Source: Parasponia andersonii
Taxonomy: Eukaryota; Streptophyta; Magnoliopsida; Rosales; Cannabaceae
Assembly (NCBI GenBank): GCA_002914805.1
Contig: JXTB01000309.1
Coordinates: 339,996-403,995, forward strand
Reading direction: 5' to 3'
DNA: 64,000 bases
Shown one piece after another: positions 22,637 through 33,813 of this stretch; the stretch's first letter is position 1; every line of letters starts with the position of its first letter. The position numbers and the translations under genes are program-made. Below the pieces are notes generated by a model. That model did no database searches. It was not told the origin of the DNA and saw nothing but the letters and a program-made list of their open reading frames with translations.

Positions 22637-23313
22637 TATTGTGCGGTCTAAAATTCTATATATTGGTCAATACCAAAAAGGGAAAGTTAGCGACCAAGTG
22701 GACGTGTCAGGTCGCATGAGACTTTTCTTTATCAAATAGCGACCTCTTCCAAATGTGTTAAGTGCGACCTCCTCTGAGTAAGTTAAGTACGACCTTCTCC
22801 GAATGAGTTAAGTGCAACCAGAATGAAAAGAAACTAGATCAAGCTTCATCAAACGGGTAATCTACAAAGAAGGGGAAACAAAGTTTTTTCTTGAAGATTG
22901 ACTAATTGTTCCATTTAAGTTATTACCCAGTTATATTATTACTCAAATTGTATTTTCTGATTACATACTTACCCGTTTTCATAATTGGGAAACATTGGGC
23001 TACCCTCACCTATATAAGAGGAGTTCAATACTGTTGTGAGGGATCTTCTTTTTTGGGTGAACTTTGGGACTTTTACTTTTACTTCTTCGTCCTGGATACA
23101 CTCTATACTCTCGATTCTCACCTTGAGACTTAAAGAAACTCTTGTACTTCTCCAGAAAATAGTGAAAAACAATGGACGTAGGCTCATCTTTTTTGGGACC
23201 GAACTACTATAAATTTCTTATCTCCTTATTTGCTTTGATTTATCAACCCTTTTCACACACAAGCCACATCTTGTAATTTCCTAAATTCATTATTGACAAA
23301 ATCTCTTTCAACA
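22637..23313 (+). repeat. 3' LTR of gypsy element 1
   Basis: 677 bp, from TATTGTGCGG (TGTTGTGCGG in the 5' copy) to TTTCAACA. It contains three degenerate copies of a unit with GCGACCTYYTCCGA followed by GAGTTAAGT (22738-22815) and CCTATATAAG near 23010. The target duplication CTTCC follows at 23314-23318. By eye it differs from the 5' LTR at several percent of positions. Confidence 0.9.
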
Positions 23314-24313
23314 CTTCCCTTGAAGGCTAATATTAGCAGAATGTTCTCTATTGGAGATATCAACTGTGTTTTTTGTCACTCTGGTGTAGAAAATGCAATC
23401 CACTTGTTCTGTCTTTGCCCTTTTACAGCTAACCTCTGGTTTGGATCGCCGCTGGCTATTCATCTAAGTTGTTGGAGAAATTTAAATATTCAGGAGACAG
23501 TCAATGTAGTCCTTCTTCTGCCTGCCATCATGTGTAAAACTAATGAGGAGGCTTCGAACTTCACAGTATGGGGAACCATCATTATAGATAGCGTTTAGAG
23601 ACGTAGGAATAAGGTTATCTACAACAATCATTTTCCCAACGTTTCTCTTACTTTGGAGGCTTGTTTCAAGAGAGTTAAAGAATTCCAAAACCTCTTGAAA
23701 GCCCATAGAGATGATATAGATAGCCCCCCACCCCAGTGATCCTGTGCAGCACTAGCACCCATCAAACGAAAGCTATATTAAAGTTAATGTTGATGCTTCC
23801 GTTTTGAGTCAAGAGTCGATAGCTGGAATTGTGGCACGAAACTCCTTGGGAGAAGTGGTTAGTAGTAGAGTTTTTAGGAGCTCTTGACAATCGGTGGAGG
23901 CAGCTAATGCTTTTTCTATGCTCAAGGGAGTGGAGATAGCTATTTCCCAAGGATGGAACTTAGTAGAATTTGAAGGCGATTGCCTTAATGTAATTAATGG
24001 TCTTAATAGTAGCAAAGATGATTTGGAGTGGGATTCTAAAGTTTATGTTGCTGCAACATTACGCTTACTAAAGACTTTTGTTTTGGTCTCTTCTTCTTGG
24101 AATCCCAATCTCTTAATTGTGTAGTACATTATGTTTGTAGATGAGCTCCTTTTGATTTTTTTGGCAATCTTTTATCTTTTGCCTTTTCTTCTAATTCTGT
24201 GGTGGACAGTAATTATTGGTCCCTTAATATTTGTATGGACTTTCTAGTTTTCACCCTCTTTATTAATCTAAGTCTTTTCCAGCTAAAAAAAAAAAAAGGA
24301 AAAAAAAAAAACA
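23314..24313 (+). mobile_element. Plant LINE, 3' portion (zf-RVT end, RNase H, poly-A tail)
   Basis: Coding resumes in the LINE frame after the gypsy element: FSIGDINCVFCHSGVENAIH near 23344-23403 completes the zf-RVT zinc-binding block (Cys-x2-Cys...His), followed by a spacer. A plant RVT_3-type RNase H appears (VNVDASVLSQESIAGIVARN near 23783-23842; SVEAANAFSMLKGVEIA near 23890-23940; FEGDCLNVINGL near 23968-24003) with three of its acidic residues. One stop (23884-23889 region) and others break it. The A-rich tail at 24285-24313 marks the 3' end. Confidence 0.85.
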
Positions 24314-24630
24314 TTAGTAAGCATGCACATTTCAGCCCTATATATGGTCCTTTGGTAAGCATCCAACCAAGCATTTGTTTAGTTACTTTATGATTGGATT
24401 GGGCCTTTAAAATGGAGAAAATTATAGATTATGCCCATAAAAATGGCCTGGGAGGCCAGTTCATTAAGTCCATATAGTAGATTTATTTCTTTATTTATTT
24501 ACTTACGAGAAGCTTGCAAAAGTAGACAGTTTCATTTCGTAACTGAAAAAAAAATGGACTTAATTAGTAGTAATTTGGAATAAAATGATTTTTAAATGTG
24601 TTTTAAAAAATAAACATTTTTAGTATTAAT
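24314..24630. other. Intergenic AT-rich stretch
   Basis: I see no gene or repeat structure here. Confidence 0.4.
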
Positions 24631-25041
24631 GTGACGACCCGACTTTTAAGAGCAATATCTACGTATATTCTTAACTTAATTTATTCTTTTAAAAGTCACA
24701 AACTTTGACTATGAAAATTCATGATAATTTTTTTTATTTATATAACTCTCTCAAGATAGTTAACAAATTATTCTAGACGGTCATATTAAGAAATTTATAG
24801 AAACTATTGAAGGAAATGTTATTATTTTTTATGAGATCTAAATAATGCACAACTAAAAGAGCTTTCAGGTAAGGAGAGGGGGGTCACAAGTAAACTTCTT
24901 AAATCTCAAACTCTCATTAGACGGTTTAAGTCTTTTTGACAAAGCTCATTTAGTCTTACATTTATTTAAATCAATATATTAGATAATAAAACAACATAAT
25001 TATTTAAAAATCTTTAATTGTTGAAAATATACTTCATGATA

Positions 25042-25067
25042 ATATATATATATATATATATATATAT
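25042..25067. repeat. (AT)n microsatellite
   Basis: About 13 uninterrupted AT/TA dinucleotides. Confidence 0.9.
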
Positions 25068-26218
25068 GATATTCTACAAAGGGATATTTAGATAAAATTA
25101 GTCATATTGCATATAGCAAAATGATTACTTAATTTTTGATGCATAATTAAACTTAAAATTTAGATTTCATAATTAAACATTTCATTTCATTATTAACTTA
25201 AAGAAATATATGGCTTAATTTTACATATTTAAGTAAACTATATCGTTTAAAGAGAAGACAATTTATACAAAAATTTATAGTGGTGGCATCATAAAGCCCG
25301 TGTCTCGCATCCATCCCCGCCTCGATTTTAGATAACCCATCATTCAAAACAAAAGTTGCTTGCCTTTGGTACCTACAAATGGATATTTATACTACGTGAG
25401 CTTTCGCTCAGTACGTACAATTCATCTCATAAAATATTTCATACAAATAATATTTTATGAAAGTTCAATTTTTGCGTCCTTGTATATTGTTTCAACTTGT
25501 ATTTTATGAAGTAATCTTTATCACATATGTTATTATAAAATCTTTTATCTTTCTTATGGGTCCTTGTGTACGTACTAAGTGCACACTTACCGACTGGGAA
25601 TCAGGGGAGCGACCCTACTGAAACACTAACGGTCATAAATTTAACATATTTTCCTCGGAAATCCTCACCTAGTGGAGGTCGGTCTTATCTTTTCTTAGAA
25701 ATCCTCACCTAGTGGAGGTTGGTACGACACCTTTATATTCTTATCTTTTACTTAGTCTCCTCTTTAACATAAATGGTTGTATCATATTTCAAACCAAAAC
25801 TTATATTTCACATTCTTGATACTCCCTTTAATTGAAATATATTTATCAAGTTATGAATAATATTGTAAAGTAAATTTATCTCATCTTATTATCATAGGAG
25901 GCATGTATTTTCATAGGCACATATACAAGCTAAACAAACATCTCTTGCATAGGCAAAATATCACATTTAATTATCTCAAATACTTTTTTTCAAACAGAAC
26001 ATACTTTTGAAACTATCCATGTTCTAGGTGAGATTAAGTCCTTAGAAAATGTTCTCCTGCTTGCAGTGAAATACCACACACTTAACCTTGTTGCAACTAC
26101 GTGACTCTTCTTTATCCTTTTTATTTATTATTCATGAATTAATTTTCATTTTATATGTCAACATATGCTATCATTGATCATATGAAACTAATTTTACGTA
26201 TTTGAATACATTCACAAT

Positions 26219-26640
26219 ATAAATCCTAAAATAATATTTCACATTAAAATTGTAGAATTTTAGTGCGTAATGCGTAGTTAAAGAATTTCATATTCTAGTC
26301 CATAATTCTATTCATTCTAAAAATTTACATGAATCCATATGAAATAAACCAAAATTTAAAGATTGTGTTTTATAATTTATAAACAATATTTATCACTATT
26401 TTTTTTCCAATTTAGAATTTGTAATAAAATTATTAAAGATTCGACTAAATAAGAATGATTGAATTTTCGGGGGTGTTTTATACATCAAACAAACTCAAAA
26501 TTTTAAAAGCATATCATTAACATTTATAATTTATGTAAAATATTTGAAAATTATAAAATAGATAATTTTATAGCACTTTAATCACTTGTAATTATACTTT
26601 AGAATTTGTTTCAGCATTTTGAAAAATTGAAACATTGTAT
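26219..26640. repeat. Direct duplication, copy 1
   Basis: It shares with 27146-27392 a near-identical block (for example TAGTGCGTAATGCGTAGTTA vs TGGTGCGTAATGCGTAGTTA). Copy 1 has an extra internal segment of about 180 bp (roughly 26385-26560) bounded by TTATAAA at both ends. Copy 2 keeps only one TTATAAA. Confidence 0.8.
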
Positions 26641-27145
26641 ATTCTGAAAATTATAATTAATTTTATAGACATCAAAAAATTATGAAAAAGTTCAGAAATG
26701 ATCTTAATATATATATGAATATATAGTTAAAATTTCAACCCAAAATAAAAACGTTTATCCTTTGAAATCATAGAATCAATTATATAAAATCTGTTTTACA
26801 GATTTTCTTAGCTAAGACTAACTTGTGTTTTATGATTTTTATAAAATTATTGGTGTAGGGTATAAAAGTGAAACTTTTTAGAAATTAAGTACATATACAG
26901 AAATACTTTTCATAAAAATTTCATATCTTAATAAGGTTTCTAACTCTATATATATCATAGATTGAATTTAAACCTAAGTGCAATAAAATATACAAAGATT
27001 GAAAAACTAAGAGTTTTAAGAATTTTTTTTTTTCTTGAAACTTGAAGAACTCTAAGAGGAAATTCTTGAAATCACAATGGATGAAATAGAAATTTTGAGA
27101 GAACGATAGAGAAAAAGAAATGAAGAAACTTGATTATATTTACAA

Positions 27146-27392
27146 ATAAATTCTAAAATAATGTTTCATATTAAAATTATAGAATTTTGGTGCGTAATGC
27201 GTAGTTAAGGAATTTCATATTCTAGTTTATAATTCTATTCATTCTAAAAATTTACATGAATCTATATGAAATAAACTGAAATCTAAAGATTATGGTTTAG
27301 AATTTATAAAATAGATAATTTCATAGTACTTTAATCACTTGTAATTATACCTTAGAATTTATTTCAGTATTTTGAAAAATTGAAGCATCGTG
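27146..27392. repeat. Direct duplication, copy 2 (with internal deletion)
   Basis: Same orientation as 26219-26640, about 925 bp away. Its two halves join at a single TTATAAA, consistent with deletion between short direct repeats. Confidence 0.8.
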
Positions 27393-27649
27393 ACCTTTCA
27401 ACAAAACACATCCTAACATATTCTTTTTAAAAAAAAAAACGCAAACTGATTTCAACAACAATTTTTCATCAAGTCAAATATTTTGGCAACATAAATGTAG
27501 TCAAACACATAAAACTATCAAAATTCAAATGTGTGACCAATATTAAAGTTCCAAAAAAAATTCCCTGCTTCAAAGATACATTGCTTATTTGATATTCACA
27601 AGCATGTCAAAACATATATAAATTTGGGATTTTGAATAAACTAGTGACT

Positions 27650-30600
27650 TGATCATATATTCCTAGTAACATCATTGTAGGTACTTGTTATGTTTACTAG
27701 ATCATCTGGGAGTGGAAATCTTGGAGGCCTATATTGAAGGTTTACTGGATCATGTTGTGTTCCATGCTTTGTAGCTTGTTGTGGCTTCAGACCTCTTTTG
27801 ACCTGTAGAGTTTGAAGTGTTAGTTTAATTAAAATAACTCCAAATACCATATCTCCCAAAAGAAAGATTAGAAAGTTACTGGAAGTTTAGTTTGACTACT
27901 TTCGCCAACTATAACATCAGAAACTTGTGAGACTGCAGCCCACCAGTTAGTCTCATCCTCATCGTTTATTGGTGGTAGACAAGTTTCTTGTGTTACAACC
28001 TAAGGTATTTAAGAAAATATTTAGTAGTTTCACATGAAAACATATACATAAACAAAAAGAACCAAAGTTAAAACCAACTTACTGGCTCAATAACATTTTT
28101 TTCCCCAACATTTCCTTGTTGCCTTTTTATCGTGTTATCTGTTTATATTGTCTTTTTGCCTTCGTTTTTCTGTCGAACAAATTGATGACAGATTAGTTTG
28201 TTGTATTCTCAAATAGCTAGATCAAATCAAAAAGAAAAATTACCTTTTTTCAAGCTTTTGCTTCAATTCCTTCCTCCTTTCGCAAGTCTTTTCATTATGA
28301 CCCTCCTCACACAAGATGTGCAAGTAATTCTCTTTAGGAAGTGACCAATTCGTCCATTAGACATTGAAACTTCACCCAATTCCTTGATTCTTAGCTTTTT
28401 TGGTCTACCTGGCTGTGTAACAGTAGGTGATGGTTCTAGGGGTTTAAGATTAGTCTTAAACCACTCAGCTTCTTTCCTTATGTCGTGTATAACATGCTTT
28501 TATGTGTTCATATACTTGTTCTTCAAGTATGCTTCATGAATGTAGTCTTCAGGCTCTTTATTATTGTCATAAATAACTGACACAGCATGCATGCATGGGA
28601 TTCCTGTAAGTTTCCATCGCATACAACTACAAATTCTCCTATCCGAGTCTACCACAGTAATTGGTGTGATGCCAACACTGAGTTGGTAGTCTCCGGCACC
28701 ACACCATGTTGGTTCGAATTGTCCAGATTTTGATTTAGCATCTTCTACCAACTTTGAAACCCTTGGACCAATTACTCCAAACCATTTCTTTCTATATTTC
28801 CTTCGATATGCCCATCTCCTAGTAAGTTTCATTCGAACCCTTTCCAACATTTAGAATATTGGAAGTACTCTTGTCTCCAAAATGCTCTTATCTCCATTGA
28901 ATGACTCACATAAGTTGTTAAGGACCATGTCACATTTACTGTGGTTTTTGAAGTGACTTCTTGACCATTGACTTGATGGTTTTTTTTCTAGCCACTTATA
29001 TGTATCTTCATTTAGCTCTTTGATCTCCTCCATTGCTTCTTTAAATTCAATAAGAGTTGATGCTTTCGCAGCCTTCCATAATTCAGTTCTAAGTAGATCA
29101 CCCCTATATTTTTCTTTTGGAAATTGGCATAGATATGCCTCACGCAATTTCTATGCTCAACATTCTCCTAGATTCCAGTAGCCATCTCTAACCCTTTTTG
29201 TCGATCCGTCGTGAAAGTTATGCTATAACCATTGTTTAGCTCTAAATCAACTTTCAAAAACTCTAAGAACCATATCCATGTTGTGTAACACTCCTTTTCA
29301 ACTACAGTATATGAATTATTTGCATCAATTCCAATTGCCATCAATAGTTGTGCCTTGTGTATTCCTTTCGTGTGACAGCCATCAAGTCCCAAAATGCTTC
29401 TACAACCTATTTTCCATCCTTTCTTGCATGCAGCTAAACAGATATAAATCTGCTTAAATATTGGTGTCTTATCCTTATCTATATCATTTTCAATTATCAC
29501 CGTTAAACCTGGGTTGGATCTTCTCAAATCTTCAGCATAGTCCCACAGTTTTCCATATTGCTGTTTTGAGGAACCCTCAAGCAAAATTGTAGCCTTCTTT
29601 TTTGCTCTATAGACTTGAGGCTTAGATACTCTCACTGTGTAGTCTTTTCTGACTTTGGCCATGAAATCACCCACAGAAAAATCCTTCCCTGGTTTTAGAA
29701 TGTCCATGTATCTCTGAGATAGCCATCTACTATTTGCATGCTTGTTTGTTGAAGTACGTGGACGTGCGTGTTTTTCGTTATAAGTTTTCACCATCAGAGC
29801 TGGGTTTTTTTTTTTTTTTTTTCAATTTGTGAAGCAAAAATCTCCCAACGGTATTTTTATTTGCACTTAACTTTAATCCGATCCTTATCATTCTTTATCA
29901 ACTTTATACTTTTTCCATTTTTTATTGCATACTCCCTAACAGTTTGTCTAAACATTATAACATTCCCAAATATCAACCCAACCCTAAAAATAGGGTCCTT
30001 CATATCGATTTCTATGTTAAATGTTGAAAACTTTGGAGTTCTTTTGACAATTTTCCTCCTATCTAACCTTGCCAAGTCTTTGATAGCCATCCTTTATTCT
30101 TCATCTAGTCCATCATCTTCATCGGATTTTGCTTCCTAAATTTTAACCTCTTCTGGAGCCTCATTTTCAGCTATTTCACCACATTCACATGTTGTATTTT
30201 CTTCCTCATTGCATTTCTCATATTCACCGTCACTCATGTCCATATACTCACTCTCACTAAAGTCATCATCGAATATTGAAATCTCATCACTTTCATGACA
30301 AGATTGATTCACATTTTCCAAATCTTCTTCAATTTCAATTTCTTCAGCTTGTTGAACTTTTGGGTTGTTCACCTCTAACCCTTCAGTAATTTTGTCTATT
30401 AATATAATGTCTACAAATTTTTATTTATAAATTATACAAACCATTTATATATATAGCTATATAGAAAGTCGGATTATATAATGTATACAATATACATAGT
30501 TATAAATAGAAAGTCACTAAATATGGCTTCTCCAATCTATAGTTAAACTAAATTAGAAATTAATAATTCCATGATCACTATTGATATAAGAAAAAATAAT

Positions 30601-30949
30601 TTCCATAACCACTGCTTTTTTAAAATCAATTCAATAATCCTGGTAATATATAAATTTATTAAAAAAATGCATTCTTTATCTTTTACGTAATACACCAAAT
30701 TTGTGAAAAAAAAAAAATCAATACAGCAAGAAAATAATGGATTCTCTGTAGAATTCATGCAATAATGTATTATATATATATATTTATGTATATATATATA
30801 TATTATATATTGTATTCTATGTCGACAAAGACATCCACTTCTAAATATTTGGACCATAACTTCAACAACTATCAATTATAATAAACGAAAAAAAATAGCA
30901 GCTTACCTTGCAATTTCTGTGATTTGTCAACCCTTGTTGCATCCTTCAT
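27650..30949 (-). pseudogene. MuDR-type (MULE) transposase pseudogene
   Basis: Inferred exon 1 at 30949-30907 (MKDATRVDKSQKLQ) splices through GTAAGC...AATAG (intron 30906-30396) in phase with an acidic exon starting DKITEGLEV. Downstream come the N-terminal MuDR domain (FRVGLIFGNVIMFRQTVREY, 29857-30090), the transposase core (LGLDGCHTKGIHKAQLL; TTDRQKGLEMA; NCVRHIYANF, 29120-29794), NLCESFNGDKSI (28851-29147), a SWIM zinc finger (CSCMRWKLTGIPCMHAV, 28500-28850), a PGRPKK segment (about 28400), and a knuckle remnant CEEGHNEKTC (about 28280-28310). Stops near 30125, 30090, 29162, 28857 and 28500, plus shifts at an A-run near 29808 and at about 29110, inactivate it. No convincing pair of terminal inverted repeats was found. 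Confidence 0.87.
30768..30810. repeat. (TA)n-rich microsatellite in the MULE first intron
   Basis: Interrupted TA dinucleotides with one TTTATG break. Confidence 0.85.
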
Positions 30950-32991
30950 CTTCACACAGATAAAATAGCGAAAAAATGCCCAGCTTCCTCAACAAGTCAT
31001 AAAACTAGATCCACAAACCCTCTAATCACTTATGGAACTCAAAAATTTGACTAGAACATTAAAAATCTTCTCATCTTTTCTTATATCTTCAAGTCACTAC
31101 AGCAAAGAAGTCCTCTTGCTTCATGGATGCAGCACCGTTTTGGGTTTGAAACATGGTATTTACTGTTTTTTTTTTTGGCTAAAAGATATTTAGGGGTTTT
31201 TTTTTTTTTTTTAATCTTTTAGAGTGTTCCCTATTTGATTTCCATTCCCTTTTTGCTTGTGAAAAATAAGGGAATTTTAGTTTATTTTTTTTAAATAAAC
31301 TTTTTATCATTTACTTAAATGATCTCTCGTTAACACCGTTTATGAATTAGGGGCACTGTGACACAACTTTTACCAAAATTAGGGTAAAATGTGCCAGAGT
31401 CAATAATACTAGGGTAAATTGTTACACATGGCAAAAGTTAGGGACTACTGAGATATTTTGTCCTTTTTGTTTCTAGGATATCAATGGGTCCCGACCATGA
31501 TTCTTGATATTTATGAGTTTATTTTTAATTCCAACTTCTTTATATTGCCAATTATTTATTCTATTTGTACTTAACGCTCTTAATTGAATTAGTCACTCAA
31601 TTAATTGATTAAGAATTTTTAGACCGAATTAGAAGAAGTGATTTAGAATATATTCATGAATAGAATAACATAAATTGTATAGGATAGTAATATACTAATA
31701 AGTTTATGCAATTTTAAAAGAAATCGTGGAACTTAATGAATCTTTTGCTTAATTCAATTTACATAGGAATATAATAAATTAGTAAGTAAAGATATTATTA
31801 TTAAATCTTGGAAGATATTAGTAATATACATTATGATACTCTAATTGACACTTAGATAAATTAATTGGATTAGAGAGAAACAATAGAAAATTAAGAGGAA
31901 TAGGAGGGTGAAATTGGTGTTCTAGGTTATTATGCATTAGTATTTTCTCTAATTTATTTTCTGGTGATTTATTTAATTTAGTATTTAATTTTTATTTTTT
32001 ATTTTTAGTATTTTTTTTTTAAATTTTAATTAGTTAGATAAAATTAGAATTAATTCAATTTCTTACTTAGCAGGAAATTTTAGCTAACCACTCTTCACAA
32101 GAAGAAATATTCACTTATCATTATATTATTTGTTTTTAAGATTTCATGCGCTTACAAATTTTTTACAATATTAATTAATAATGCCATTCCTCGGATAAGG
32201 TCGCACGATATTATATTACCATTGAAAAAGTTATTTTTCAAGCGAAAGGGACTAGAGAATTGACTATTTTAACTAAGAAAAGGATGCTTATTTGAAATTA
32301 GAGAGAGAGTATGATTATCTTTGTTGATTTGTGACCAGTAGCAAAATAAGAAAAACGAGGCGGAAAATGATAACCACATGGTACACCTTTTTCTGTTTTC
32401 CCCATACACGAGTTTCTTTTTTTTTTTTTTAAGAAAAAAAAAATCGAATAACGATGATTTCATGCTCTGGAAATATTTACGTCACTACTCTTGAAATTCA
32501 AAAGTGATAAATAAAACAAAATAATTAAGCACCACTAATAATCAAAACTTATAAAATTCCTACTTTTAAACATGATTTTTTTTCGTTATTATTAATTTAA
32601 TTGTTTAAACAAAAAGAGTAACCTAGATGCATAGTGAAATTTAATTGATTTTCACCTTTTTCAAACCCAAATTGTGTTTGTGTAAATAGTTTTTATTCAT
32701 GGAATGCTAATAAATATCAACATAATATAGAGAGTGTTGGTATAATTTTGAGCTTACCTGAAATGTTATTTATCACAGTCAAATAACTTCAATGCATTTG
32801 AACTGTCACATGATTCCCCTAAGTTAATCTTAATAATACCATCAAGTCAAAATTGGGAAAAAAAAAAAAAAAAGCAACGTAGTTAATATACCATGGAGTC
32901 GTGTTTCGATCATACCCATATATACTACATAGGCTCCACGTAAATTTCACCACATTAGCCTCACGCGTCATTGTTGCTACCACTTTCTTTT
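30950..32991. other. Intergenic AT-rich stretch, possibly holding the MULE 5' terminus
   Basis: No gene seen. 31350-31465 contains spaced repeats (ATTAGGGTAAAATGTGCC / ACTAGGGTAAATTGTTACAC) and ends AGTTAGGGACTACTGAGATA, a style seen at MULE ends. No inverted partner was found left of 27650. Homopolymer runs occur at 32409-32448 and 32860-32874. Confidence 0.4.
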
Positions 32992-32996
32992 ACCGT
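32992..32996. other. Target-site duplication ACCGT, left copy (gypsy element 2)
   Basis: ACCGT precedes the 5' LTR and recurs directly after the 3' LTR at 41651-41655. Confidence 0.92.
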
Positions 32997-33751
32997 TGTT
33001 GTGCGGTCTAAAATCCTAAGGTCGCACAAGGGTTATATGCGACCTCCTCCGTGAAGATTGTATGCGACCTCCTCCGTGATGGTTATGTGCGATCTCTTCC
33101 GTAATGGTTATATGCGACCTCTTCCACAGGATATGAGACCTTATCCGTGTAGTCTCTTTTGTATGAGTATGCGCGACCTTCTTCGAATAGGTGGTGGGCG
33201 ACCTCTTCCGAAAGAAAAGGGAAACAGAGGTATATGCTATGTCAAACAAGAAACCTACAAGGAAAGGGAAACAGAAGTATGTGCTGTCAAATAGGAAACC
33301 TGCAAGGAAAGGGAAACAAAAGTCTCCTATTTATGATCAACTAGTTATCCGTTTTGAATAGTTATCCAATTATGTTGTTATTTAATTTATATTATCCAAT
33401 TGTATAGTTACCCGTTTATACAATTAGGATCCTAGGGGCATAGGGTTACCTTTGCCTATATAAAGGGGACTCAATATACCGAAGGAAAACAAGTTTAGAG
33501 TATTCCAAGCTTTGGGTAGTCTAAGTTTTTAGTATTTTCAATAGCTTTTCAGTCTTTCCAATTTCCAGACAAGATTGTAACCTTGAGTGTTCATAAAATA
33601 GTCAGAAAACAGTGGACGTAGGCTCATCTTTTTCGGGGCCGAACTACTATAAAATCCTCTCTCCTTATTTGCTTTGATTATTGATTCAATTCATACAAGC
33701 CACATCTCTCGATTTTTTCTAAATTTATTGTTGATAAAACCTCCATCAACA
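32997..33751 (+). repeat. 5' LTR of gypsy element 2
   Basis: TGTTGTGCGGTC to CATCAACA. It carries a tandem block at 33018-33125 of degenerate units of about 27 bp around TATGCGACCTCCTCCGTGA, and later GGAAACAGA-type repeats (33220-33320). CCTATATAAAGG at 33455-33466 is a likely TATA box, with the R region after it. Confidence 0.93.
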
Positions 33752-33752
33752 A

Positions 33753-33769
33753 TTGGCGCTAGAAGGAGG
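33753..33769 (+). other. Primer-binding site of gypsy element 2
   Basis: TTGGCGCTAGAAGGAGG starts one base after the LTR. It is the undamaged version of the site at 12844. Confidence 0.65.
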
Positions 33770-33813
33770 GTTATTCCGGCAGAAATATTTATCAAATTCT
33801 ACCTTTTTTGATA

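Larger units (their letters stand above)
10830..23313 (+). mobile_element. Ty3-gypsy Tat-like retrotransposon (element 1), nearly full length, inactivated
   Basis: LTRs (10830-12842 including a nested solo LTR; 22637-23313) flank a primer site, gag, protease, RT, RNase H, a second RNase H-like domain, integrase, an antisense multi-exon gene and a polypurine tract. RT before integrase is the gypsy order. The second RNase H after the first, plus antisense coding between integrase and the 3' LTR, points to the Tat group (Ogre/Retand-like). Numerous stops and shifts show it is dead. The target duplication is CTTCC. It interrupts a LINE. Confidence 0.92.
24631..27400. repeat. Probable chromovirus-type LTR repeat (unbounded), with internal duplication
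   Basis: It begins TGTGACGACCCGACTTTTAA, a start typical of plant chromovirus LTRs. It contains GTGAGCTTTCGCTCAGTACG (25396-25415) and two direct copies of AAATCCTCACCTAGTGGAGG (near 25659 and 25701). No coding capacity; AT-rich. The far end is not clear: a CGTGACC motif at about 27388 is a candidate. Whether it is one solo LTR or two partial copies is unresolved. Confidence 0.4.

Noticed and set aside
22969..23187. Minus-strand 72-codon frame, also present at 12498-12716
   Set aside because: It recurs only because it lies in the two LTRs of the same element; opposite the LTR leader, no domain.
30543..30875. 110-codon minus-strand frame
   Set aside because: It lies in the MULE first intron and includes a TA microsatellite; splice signals explain the region better.
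33058..33344. Plus-strand frames of 61-78 codons, repeated at 40957-41243
   Set aside because: LTR U3 tandem repeats read as protein; the duplication is explained by the two LTRs.
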